Shown piece by piece: positions 22,979-32,785 of a DNA stretch of 64,000 nt. The DNA lies in NCBI RefSeq assembly GCF_945859705.1, contig NC_079134.1, forward strand, positions 66,008,437 through 66,072,436. Reading direction: 5' to 3'. Numbering within the stretch: the stretch's first letter is position 1; the number at the start of each line of letters is the position of its first letter. The DNA is from Episyrphus balteatus (taxonomy: Eukaryota > Arthropoda > Insecta > Diptera > Syrphidae). A model generated the notes under the pieces. It searched no databases. It had not been told where the DNA came from and was given only the letters and a program-made list of their open reading frames with translations. The position numbers and the translations under genes were made by a program.

Positions 22979-23097
22979 ACAGATGAACTGTACTTTCAAT
23001 GCCGCAATATATGTGCATGTGCATGTCCGAGTTGTTTTGGTTCAGTTGAGACTCGAGGCCATGAATCCACATAGCTTCTTGAGTTGAGGCCTAAATC

Positions 23098-23332
23098 CAT
23101 GGTATAAGAAGACAAGGTATGATCATTAGAGCCGCCATCTTACAAAATGGGGTAATAAGGTTTTGACGTTTGGCATTTGGCAAAGTAAAAGCAACAACAA
23201 TTTCGAAGATAAATTTGTTTACAGCAACAATTTCAATGGGCTGGGTTGTCAAAACCTTAAGTAGCCATAAGTTTTGACAGTTCTCGATACTGAGTTTTTT
23301 CTAATGATCATACCTTCTCTTTTTATACCATG
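23098..23332. mobile_element. M2: Mutator-like MITE with 9-bp duplication
   Basis: Both ends read CATGGTATAARAAGASAAGG. They are flanked by a perfect 9-bp direct repeat, GCCTAAATC (23089-23097 and 23333-23341). It is the same family as M3, which also has a 9-bp duplication. It interrupts the copia RNase H domain and carries no ORF. Confidence 0.88.
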
Positions 23333-23619
23333 GCCTAAATCAACAGTTGGTTGATGTTTTGTCGCCCAGGACTCGGCACCGACTTGTAAGATACATACGT
23401 ATCCTGTGACAGACATTCTTTCGTCACAATCACTTGTCCAGTCTGAATCCGAGTAAATTCAGTATTTCCATTTCTTGAACATTTTAGTTTGGCTAATTTG
23501 GTTCCTTTCAGATATCTAAACAATCACTTCACAGCAGCCTAATGTTCTTTGCCAGTTATTGAATTTGCTTAACTTGATGACTGCGAAGCAAATATCTGGT
23601 ATATGTGCCCTTAATTATT

Positions 23620-23831
23620 AAAGTGGACTAAGTCACTCCCAAAAATGGCAATCTAGCCTAAAAATAATTATTATTTAAGGGGTAAAGTTTATTTGAAAGC
23701 GAAATCGCAGTAAATAAACTTCTTTATTGCTCCTCTAGTGATTCCATAAAAGAAATATAAATAAATCGTTATAAGAAAATAATTATGTAAGTTTTTCTTC
23801 AAACAATTCAAAAAGTGACTTAGTCCACTTT
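23620..23831. mobile_element. O: short MITE in copia
   Basis: A perfect 18-bp terminal inverted repeat, AAAGTGGACTAAGTCACT, bounds 212 bp of AT-rich DNA. The copia frame continues on both sides. No clear target duplication was found. Confidence 0.8.
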
Positions 23832-24209
23832 CATAATCATGGGTACATATGTATTTTTGATTTTTCTTGATCTAGATACACTGCATCTTTGTCACATGTA
23901 ATCTGCATTCCTTACAATTCTTCGCGTTTCCCAAAAACTTCATCTTGAACTCTTTCATTAGATTTAGTTTAAGGTTTTCATAGAATGCAGTTTCGTTAGT
24001 GAAGATTAGGATGTCATCGACGTAGATTGCTAGAAACGTTATGGTCTTATTCATTCGATGGAAGTACTCGTATATGCAAGAATGCACTTGTGAACGCTTC
24101 AATTCAAGTTTTTGGAGGACTCGATCTAGTTTGGTAGTCCAAACTAAACTTGCTTCAGCCCTTACACAGTTTGATTGAGTTTCATCACTTGACGATCCAT
24201 CAAAAACCC

Positions 24210-24480
24210 CCTTTAAGAAAACGAGTCCGACCTCGGTCCGAATTGGCTCCGACGACATGAGTCTGACCTGAACTACGAAACGGGTCCCACGGCGGCTCAA
24301 ATTAGTATGGAAATTATAATCACCGCGAAGCCGATTGCATATGTATTGGTATTTTCACCACGATTTCTCCTTCGACTTTGTGTTCATTTACAAAAAGTTG
24401 CAAGTGTGTGAATGCAACCTCGTTTTTCGCGTTTTGAGGTCGAAGTGTCTTTTCTGAACTCGGTTTTCTTGCTTGAAGGG
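24210..24480. mobile_element. P1: CCCTTCAAGCAA-family MITE, CC duplication
   Basis: The ends are CCCTTTAAG and CTTGAAGGG, with internal family blocks GAGTCCGACCTCGGTCCGAA and TTAGTATGGAAATTATAAT. The flanks are CC (24208-24209) and CC (24481-24482). The insertion splits copia coding sequence cleanly: ...EKPKG / GF... readings rejoin when it is removed. Confidence 0.8.
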
Positions 24481-24633
24481 CCCCTTCGGTTTCTCAACAT
24501 ACATGGATGTCTTCACTTAACTCACCCTGGAGAAGTAGGTGGAAACATAAGCCGTGTTTTATTGGTACTCAGTATTTTAATGAGTAAACATTTTATGCTA
24601 TAAACAACAAAAAACGATTACTTTTATTTATAT

Positions 24634-25181
24634 TTAATAATCCTTTTTTATTGAAGGGTCAAAAATGTATAAGTTTAGAAAAAAATTGTCTCTGTAAATC
24701 AACAAATAAAAAACTTTTGTTTCGTTCGTTGCAACCATAATTACATCTATGTTTAGGATTGTTAAAGAAATGACGAAGACGCAATCTTCTCTCCGGAATA
24801 TAAATTTCAAAATTATAAACGATTTGTGGAATGAAAATACATCATGGACAAACAGTACACACTGAACAGAACGCCTTTTTTGTATAGAATCAAGTCCAAT
24901 CAAAGCACATCTTGACGGATATGAAGGAGTATCTATTCTCCACTTCAGTTGCCTAACTACAAATCTTGTGAAAGCCTTTTGAAATCTTTCAATACGAGCT
25001 ATCCCAATGGAAGTAGAAGGACACCAAACAATTGAAAAATACTCAAGGATTGAATTAGCCCTTGCAATTACATAATCTATATCAAAAATGACTCCAAGAT
25101 AACGAATCTCAGATTTGTGATCAAGAATCTGGTTGAACATATGGTAGTTGTGGATCATGGGAACTAAAATACGATAAACAC
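24634..25181 (-). pseudogene. Jockey-like LINE J2, C-terminal part (split by the LTR element)
   Basis: Minus-strand blocks IRYLGVIFD, DYVIARANSIL, VWCPSTSIGIARIERFQKAF and LIGLDSIQKRRSVQ are the thumb and connection region of a Jockey/CR1-like reverse transcriptase. The first part of the same gene lies 14 kb away at 39212-40148, beyond the LTR retrotransposon. An internal deletion occurs between RANSIL and LEYFS. Confidence 0.8.
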
Positions 25182-28100
25182 TGAAACCAGGCAATAGGGA
25201 GGGTAATAGGAGGCAACCATGTCTTCTTCGTGGGCAGGACCGTTGCTTCCATGATCCTCAGCTCCAGAATCATTCTTCCAAGATTCACGATTCCCATATT
25301 TGAAGACGAAGGTTAAGGGGAAAGGGGGTAGATTGCACGCTGTAGGGGCCGCGGCATGCTTGCGTCACACGGCTCAACTCGTCGGATTAGGGGGGGTCTT
25401 GCCCCCACAGCAGTACCTCACCTGTTTTCAAAACATATATCATGCCGAAATTCTATACCAAAAAAAATTCACCACCCACACAAAACAAACTCACACTTTG
25501 AGGCGCTGCAGATGACGGCGCAGCATGACCTTTTCCCACCCTACCTGGGATTCCGTTGGTCCAGTCTTTTTGGAATCCCCCTAAAGAAAGACCTAATTTC
25601 GCTGTCAAGTCATACTTACCCCCACCGAGAGGCTTAAACCAGCCTAATTACACCCCCCTGAAACAAAAAATCTTTATTCCATTGGGCTGCCGTAACAGTC
25701 CAGTAACAACACCATTTTTGTTTGCTTTAAATTTGGCGTGATTTACAAATCTTTATTTATTCTACATCTAAAACCTAACTAAAATAAATAATTTCCATAA
25801 AACAAGACAAAAATAACACATCAAAGACTCTCTCACAACCATGCAAAAAAAATGGCTTTGTTTCCAAAATTAATTTTGATATTTCGTTGACTTCGTTTTG
25901 AATTTACAGGTTCACTTTATAATTGGCCTTTAATTTTGAATATGGTTCCAAAATTAAGATTTAAGTTTAGCTTTATTATTTAGATTTAAATTACGCTTTA
26001 TTCTTTAGTTTTCGATTTGCTTTTCTTATTAACTCTGAAAACTAATGAAATTCCAATTCAATAATTAAAATTAATATAAAACAAGAAAACAATATTTAAA
26101 ATAAAATGATTTACAATATATGAACTATAAGTTGAAAACCGTTGGCGTAACGGTCAATTTGAGCGGCTCCTAAAGTCCGTCCCGTAATCCTTACGGATTC
26201 CCCAAACCACTTTAAAATTTATAATTTGGCCAAAATTGTCGCCAACGCAAAAAAAACTAACTAGTTTCGGGGTTTTTCCTGCCTATACATAGAGCTCTGT
26301 GTATCGGGGGAGTGCCAAATGGTAAACTACCTTGGAAACACGGTTTAAATAGCGTTGGAGGAACCCTATCTTAGATGGGACGACGCAAAGATAAAACCTT
26401 TTTATAACATAAAACGCCCGCCAACCGTTTTTTTTCTTTATAACGCGTTCAATCACGGAATAAATTAAGGAAATATAAATTAACAACAAAAAAAAAATAT
26501 CAATAATAAAAAGAAAGAATAACAAAAAAATATGAAATAAAACAAAAAAAAACTATCACGCCAAAATAGATTATATATATATTTATCGTTGCTTCTTCTG
26601 GCGAATCTTCGATTTCGTTCGCAGGATCCTGGATTTGCTGATTATGTTAGATTATTGGGTGTATTGGTATACTATTTTATTGCTTTTTTTTTTACTAATT
26701 TTATAAAGGGGGTGAACCCATAAAAGCGGGTACTCTACTGTACCACCGGGTAGCAGGTTGCCGCGTGTAAATTTGTATTCGTTACTATGTATATCGATTT
26801 TAATATAAAATGTATGGTGCTGGTATCTTAATGGCACTTTATTTCGAATATGCCTTTAGTTTTTAAATCTTTACTTGACTAAGTCTGGTGAATCGACAGA
26901 CTTTCCAGCTTAACGTTTCCGTTTTTCTTTTGCCTAGCAGTATCTTTTCAAATAGTCGTAATTCGATCACAAGACTTTCTTTTGTGCTACTGTTCCGCTA
27001 TACCGCTATCCCGTTTTTCCTTAAGCGCTTCTTATGGATAGCGGTTTCGACTTTCGTCTTCTCGAAAACCACCAGTTCACCCTAATTCCATAAAACATAC
27101 TTTATATAAGTTCCTACGTTCAAAACTACACAATTTTGGTATGTCAAACTCACCCCTTTTGTTTAGTAGAAAAAAACTTAAGTTTGTAGTTTTCCTTTGC
27201 GTGTTGAGCTTCAAAATTAGATATTGTGACACTCCAAAATATTCTAAATTTTATAAAAAAAAACACTGGTTTACTATCACTTTACTTTGAAACTATATTA
27301 ATCTATCTTACTTTAAATTCAAGACAAAGATTTCATACTAGACTTCCTTTGTCCACTTAAAATGATGATTCACTTTACTATTGCTTATGGAAAATAAGTT
27401 CACGTTTTGCTTGCTCCTACACGACTAACCATATACCATATCCCAAACTACGTTCCTAGTCATACCATCCTACTTCCAACTAGAATCGGCTCTCTAACTG
27501 CGGATGCAGTTGTTGTACCGCACTATGTGTAAAGGTAGTGGGGGTTTCATATTTGTATTTGAATTCAAATTCAAATTCGATATCAAAATTATTATTCAAC
27601 TTTTAGGCGTTTTATATTAAATAATATCCAAACCCTTTTTGTTTTTATTATAACAGATTGCACTACCTATCCCTTATCTCATATCTCAACCCTAAAGAAC
27701 AACACAAAACTTTTCTTTGCAGCGGCTCTTTTCAAAGCTGTCAAAGTTTATTACAACTGACAAGCATATTTCTTTTTTCTCTCCTCATTAATAGATTTTC
27801 TTTTGCCGGCTTGCATAAATTTATGAAATTTATTTCTTTTCTACATTTTCGCTTTAATTCGTGCGTTCCCTTGGTCTTATCATAAAGATACACATCCTGT
27901 TGTGTTTGTTCTTTTTGTTGAGAAGCCCTTGTCCCCAGAAGCAGCTGAACAAAATCAGATCTTTTTTTCTGAGCTTGGTCTGACCGACCAAGAGTCAAAT
28001 CCACCGCCCTAGCAGGCATGAGGGAAGAAATTGTGTCGGTGGTTACTATTTCCATTCTCATAGAGTGGGTATTACCATTCTATGAGCCCAATACAAGACA

Positions 28101-28353
28101 TATATGCAAAGGTAGGTACATATTTGCATTAGCGCCGACCTAACCTAAAATTTGTACTTCTCCCCAGCATTGGCTTTTAGTAGACCGTCGTTCCTACTGA
28201 TAGTTGCTGCTGGATTGCTCAAAGTGGCCATTTTTACTATTATGTCCAAAAACATTATTTGAATCGCTTACGCTTAAGCCAATTCCCATACTCTTCTGAG
28301 GTTCACTTCCTTAAGCCTACCCAATGCCCCTTTGCTTCAAGGTGACCATAACA
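25182..28353 (-). repeat. 3' LTR (sense orientation) of the gypsy-type element
   Basis: 3172 bp, nearly identical to 36039-39211. It is unusually long for an insect LTR, the usual range being a few hundred bases to about 1 kb. A GC-rich block at 25310-25660 stands out in the AT-rich remainder. The short frames in it occur identically in both LTRs and have no known domain, so I treat them as non-coding. Confidence 0.93.
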
Positions 28354-29495
28354 AAACACCGACGCCGGAATCTTATCTTTAAGAGACGGGGGCGGTGGAA
28401 AGGGCGCATTGTTATTACAACACTGAATAATAAGGAGAATCTTGTGGAATCTAATACTCTATTGTTGTTCGAAGATATTTATTAGGAGCCGGTGTGTTTC
28501 CTATTTATCAATGTAAGCAGAACATGTGAATTTATATGTGTTACCCGATACCGAACTTCTGCCAAAACGTTGGGGAAGAACCCATAACACCAAAGCCGGG
28601 CAACTACAGTGATTTGGATACACACTCAGACTGTGGAGTGAACACCGATGGTTATAATTTAAGACTATACGTTATCGTAAGTTTGTTTGAATGCAAATTG
28701 CTGTTTTGTTGAATAAAATAATTATAGGTTTACCTTATATAAGAACATACAAGTTATAAATTTAGGCACTAACTTTTCGAAGGTCATTGTGCGATCAAGA
28801 TTTAGTTTTAGATCCTGTACTTTTCTAGTTGCATCACCATTAAAGATATCATCCCCACATTATTTAAGAATATTTTATTGGTGTTTTTTTTTTTTTTTTT
28901 TTTTTTTATTATTATTTTATTTGAGCATTTTTTGTTCGATCAGTTTTGCATTTCTAACGGTCGACTGCATGGTTGATTTTTCTCTAGGTAACCCTCTGTT
29001 TTTTTTTGTCGGTTTCTTCTTTTTGCTGTTTTTATTTTTTTGCTCTTCTCTAATTTTGACTATCGTTAATTATGAGATTACACACAAATATCTTAAACGT
29101 GGTTTACATGAAATAAATAAATAAATAGGTACTCTGTTGTGTTTCAAAAACTAATATCACAGATCATGGTGTATACAACTAACTTATTACTAAAAAAAAA
29201 TATCACAGTTTATCAGGTACTTGGGTTCATTTTGACGTTGAGTCTGGTGAGGTAAATCACAGATCCTTGTATCACAGTTTGCGTTTTTTTTTCCCATATA
29301 GTTTTTTGGTGTTGTTTCTGTAGGAATGTATCACAGATTTTTATAAATAGAAATAAACTATGCTTTGATCTACTCTCACTCACGAACGAGTACCGAAGTG
29401 ATTCTAACGCGATTCGAAATTAGTCGTATACTCCATGAGGTCTGGCTATACTTATCATTACTATTATTATCTTTTTTTTTATTTTAGAACTGACC
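28354..29495 (-). other. Region between pol and 3' LTR, no env
   Basis: About 1.1 kb without a credible ORF. It contains a 28-T run near 28890. Just inside the LTR no purine-rich polypurine tract is apparent in the sense strand, which is odd for an element that looks young. Confidence 0.6.
29147..29345. repeat. Cluster of five ATCACAG motifs downstream of pol
   Basis: (T/A)ATCACAG followed by ATC or TTT occurs at about 29154, 29200, 29256, 29271 and 29328, within 180 bp. On the sense strand these read CTGTGATA. A dispersed repeat of a short exact motif outside coding DNA suggests a protein-binding array; function unknown. Confidence 0.6.
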
Positions 29496-32400
29496 CTATT
29501 GCTTTAAATCCTTGGCATGGTAAACTCCTAGGGTTTTACCTGCCAAGTTTTCAATTTCGTACATGTTTTTGCCTACAGCTCTGACGACACGACACTTGAC
29601 GTACTTAGGGCAAAGTTTTGAAGCTAGTTGTTTAGTACTATCGCTTAATATGAAATTGCGTTTGTACACTTCTTGACCCGGTACGTACTGAATATTACGG
29701 GTTCGCAAATTATAAGTTTTAGCGCTCCTATCATTAGCTTTTACGATATTTTCCTTAAGTTTGGATCTAATTAACTGAAGCCTATTCTGCCTAGGTAGAG
29801 TTAATAGCTCTCCATCCTCTAAGGTATTTAATTTCTGTTCTAGTTTGTAGATACTCCCATGAGTCACCATATTCGACCCAAAAAGTGCGAAATATGGCGA
29901 TACTCCTATGGCCGAATGCACCGAGCTTCTAAGTGCACACGCTATATCGCTTAAGTGGCGATCCCAATCTCTCTGATCTAATTTTAAATAAGAACGTATC
30001 GCTGCTAAAAGCGTTCTATTTACCCTCTCAGAGGCATTTGATTGTGGCGAGTAATTCGCCGTACGAAAGTGGCGGATACCACAGTTTTGAATTAAATTTT
30101 GAAACTCCTTGGATAGGAACTGTTTCCCGTTATCCGAGTGGATTACTTCAGGCACACCGAACATATTAAAAACGTCATTATATAAAAACTGAACTACACT
30201 AGCTGCGTTTGCCGCTCTTAATGCTTTCAAAAACACAAACTTAGACATGTGTTCAAGCACAACGAACACATATACATTTCCCGTTTTCGATCTTGGATAA
30301 GGTCCAATGAAATCTATATACAGTTTTTGAAAGGGACGATCGGTGGTATAATTGTTATTTATGGGAGGACGTAGGACTTGATTCGACGATTTTGACTGTT
30401 TGCACACGGAACAATTAGCTACATATTCTTTGATCTGAACCGTCATGTTCGGCCAATAAAAATGCTGTCGAAGACGATGGAGGGTTTTAGCCACTCCACC
30501 ATGCGCAGCCTGAGGCGGGTCATGAGCCTTGGCGATTAAACTTTCAGTAAGACCTGAAGGTATCCACAATCGCCAAGAGTGCTCAAAGTAAGTTTCATCT
30601 CCCCAGATAGGTAACGATCGCTTGTAAATAAACTCATCTTCGATTTTAAGATCGGGTAATTCTTCTGCTCGCCTTTGAATTGTACTTAGGAGTTCCTTAT
30701 ATTCATCGGACTTGAACTCATCAGAGTCCAAATCTATCAGAGAGACTACGTTTTCCAATTCAATGCTATCTAAGTGCCCCCGAGAAAGAGTGTCTGGTAC
30801 GACGTTCAAAGATCCTTTCCTATGCTCTATGTCGAAGGTATACGATTGTAGCTCCAGGCTCCACCTAGCCAAGCGACCGCTAAGGTCCTTCATAGTCATT
30901 AGCCATTTTAGGGAAGAGTGATCTGTTATTATGGTGAAATCCATACCCTCGACATAGGGCCTGAACTTTTTCACTGCCATCACCGCTGCCATGCACTCCT
31001 TCTCGGTGACGGTGTAGTTCCTTTGACAAGAGTTAAGCTTTTGAGAGAAATATGATATTGGGGACTCTTCATCCTCCGAGTTTTTCTGGAATAGTACCGC
31101 ACCAATCCCAGAGTCAGATGCGTCGCATTGAATATAAAATCTTTTCTTAAAATCCGGGTGGGTTAGAACCGGAGCTGTTGTTAAAGCTATTTTCAATTTT
31201 TCAAACGCAACTTTTGCTTCTTCCGACATGACGAATTTCGTATTCTTCCCTTTTAACGTGTCCGTCAGAGGAGCAGTCAAGGTAGAAAAATCTTTTATAA
31301 ATCTTCTATACCACCCTGCTAGACCCAGTAGCCTACGGACCTGTCTAGAATTTTTAGGCATAGGAAAATCGACTACCGCTTCAACTTTCGCGGGATCCGT
31401 TTTCAATTGCCCACCACCAACTATGAAACCCAAGTATTTTAGATCTTTAAAGCAAAACTTGGATTTCTTGACGTTGATGGTGAGATTGGCTTTCCTTAAA
31501 CATTCGGCCACTTCGTCCAGCAGAGCGATATGTGTATCAAAATCAGGCGCGATAATTAGCAAGTCATCCAGATACACGAAAACCCGATCCCGAAGTCGTG
31601 CAGGAATTACCTTGTCCATTAAACGGCAAAGTCTTTGGGCCGCGTTGCACAACCCAAAAGGCATTACTGTGAACTGGTACAAGGCTCTCCCCGGTACCGC
31701 AAAAGCAGTTTTCTCTCTACTCTCCTTCTCCAGCGGTATTTGCCAAAATGCTTCCTTCGGATCCACACTACTGATGTAGTATGTATCTGGTAGACGACTG
31801 AGAAGCCCGTCGATATGGGGGAGAGGATTCGCGTCCTTTTTGGTCACCTCGTTGACTTTGCGTGAATCCAAACAAAAACGATGCTTGGTAGTGCCGTCTG
31901 GTCCAGGCTTCTTTATGAGGACCACGGGTGAACACCAAGGACTTTCACTCTCCTCAATAACGCCGAGCTTAAGCATTCTATCTATTTCTTGGTCCAAGAG
32001 GGCTTGTACCGCTGGAGAAACAGGGTAGTGTCTTTGCTTCACCGGAACCGCATTCCCTGTATCTATAATGTGTTCCATAATCGCAGTTTTCCCGAGACCG
32101 TGCCGCTCAAAATCCAAAAATTTCTGCTTGACTGCTTCTAATCGGGACTGTTGTTCATAATTTAATACATGGGCATTAAGAAGGTCGGCATCATCTTCCG
32201 GGATCGATACGGAACTAACCACATTTGGCGCTATTTGGAACATCTTCCAGAAGTCCACTCCTAAGTACAATTCTTGGTCTAAACTGGGAACTAGGTAAAG
32301 CGTAATGATCTGCTTGCTGTTTTTGTATGTAATGGGTATCTCTACTTTTCCCACTATAGCTTGATTCTTACCGTCCGCGGTTTTCACCCCTGACTTGTAC

Positions 32401-32711
32401 GTTTGTACTACCATGTTTGCCTCTTTCACAAATTGAGTGCAATTCCTACCTAAAATACTCACGCTGGCCCCACTATCTAACAATCCCAATATTTCTTTAC
32501 CTGCAATTGAGACTTTTGCATACGGCCTGGGGTCAGCGTGAGTCTCTACGACGGTCGAAGATATTTTCTTTCTTACCTCTTTCCTCCTTTTAAATCTTTC
32601 TCTAGTTTTAGCAATCTTTTTCGAAATCTCACCCACGTTACCCTTGAAAATTCTATCTCGCGCTTCACTATATTCCCTAATCCTAACATGTAATGGTTTT
32701 ATTACTGACAT
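29496..32711 (-). CDS. pol: gypsy-type Pol polyprotein (protease, RT, RNase H, integrase)
   Basis: 1071 residues, uninterrupted. Domains in order: aspartic protease with LLDSGAS (D79); reverse transcriptase from about 225, with VDPKEAFWQIPL (D317) and YLDD (380-383); RNase H with IQCDASDSG (D530), EKE and TDHSS; and integrase zinc site H730/H737 with C767/C770. The integrase catalytic core is D800, D860, E895 (spacing 35). All catalytic residues are present. The pol frame stays open upstream of this ATG and overlaps the end of gag in the -1 frame. A Gag-Pol fusion by -1 frameshifting is therefore likely, as in related gypsy elements, and the ATG may not be the true start. The protein copies the genomic RNA and integrates the cDNA. 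Confidence 0.95.
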   Translation of the reverse strand: MSVIKPLHVRIREYSEARDRIFKGNVGEISKKIAKTRERFKRRKEVRKKISSTVVETHADPRPYAKVSIAGKEILGLLDSGASVSILGRNCTQFVKEANMVVQTYKSGVKTADGKNQAIVGKVEIPITYKNSKQIITLYLVPSLDQELYLGVDFWKMFQIAPNVVSSVSIPEDDADLLNAHVLNYEQQSRLEAVKQKFLDFERHGLGKTAIMEHIIDTGNAVPVKQRHYPVSPAVQALLDQEIDRMLKLGVIEESESPWCSPVVLIKKPGPDGTTKHRFCLDSRKVNEVTKKDANPLPHIDGLLSRLPDTYYISSVDPKEAFWQIPLEKESREKTAFAVPGRALYQFTVMPFGLCNAAQRLCRLMDKVIPARLRDRVFVYLDDLLIIAPDFDTHIALLDEVAECLRKANLTINVKKSKFCFKDLKYLGFIVGGGQLKTDPAKVEAVVDFPMPKNSRQVRRLLGLAGWYRRFIKDFSTLTAPLTDTLKGKNTKFVMSEEAKVAFEKLKIALTTAPVLTHPDFKKRFYIQCDASDSGIGAVLFQKNSEDEESPISYFSQKLNSCQRNYTVTEKECMAAVMAVKKFRPYVEGMDFTIITDHSSLKWLMTMKDLSGRLARWSLELQSYTFDIEHRKGSLNVVPDTLSRGHLDSIELENVVSLIDLDSDEFKSDEYKELLSTIQRRAEELPDLKIEDEFIYKRSLPIWGDETYFEHSWRLWIPSGLTESLIAKAHDPPQAAHGGVAKTLHRLRQHFYWPNMTVQIKEYVANCSVCKQSKSSNQVLRPPINNNYTTDRPFQKLYIDFIGPYPRSKTGNVYVFVVLEHMSKFVFLKALRAANAASVVQFLYNDVFNMFGVPEVIHSDNGKQFLSKEFQNLIQNCGIRHFRTANYSPQSNASERVNRTLLAAIRSYLKLDQRDWDRHLSDIACALRSSVHSAIGVSPYFALFGSNMVTHGSIYKLEQKLNTLEDGELLTLPRQNRLQLIRSKLKENIVKANDRSAKTYNLRTRNIQYVPGQEVYKRNFILSDSTKQLASKLCPKYVKCRVVRAVGKNMYEIENLAGKTLGVYHAKDLKQ

Positions 32712-32785
32712 CTTTGAAATTTTTAACTTATTTATTGTACTTTTATCATTTTTTAATATTTGTAAATTCTGCTTTTCTTGATTAT

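Larger units (their letters stand above)
22248..24550 (-). pseudogene. copia-type pol relic, interrupted by four small elements
   Basis: Minus-strand pieces, in coding order, are: LQGELSEDIHV (about 24540); EASLVWTTKLDRVLQKLELK with the intact catalytic YVDDILIF (24209-23872); PDICFAV (about 23590); FRYLKGTKLAKLK (23523-23342); TQEAMWIHGLESQLNQN (about 23060); and YLSRSKHIDVRHHFIREKNM (about 22430). The last is the copia RNase H end. Insertions P1 (24210-24480), O (23620-23831), M2 (23098-23332) and N (22448-22978) fall between these pieces. There are also frameshifts and stops in the coding parts. Gag, protease and integrase are not present. Confidence 0.88.

Noticed and set aside
25300..25741. 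Overlapping ORFs of 60-93 residues in the LTR
   Set aside because: They occur identically in both LTRs, overlap in several frames and show no domain. The GC-rich block alone accounts for them.
28789..29124. 111-residue ORF downstream of pol, considered as an env
   Set aside because: It is on the strand opposite to gag and pol, is made mostly of Phe/Leu from a long T run, and has no signal peptide-cleavage-transmembrane layout.
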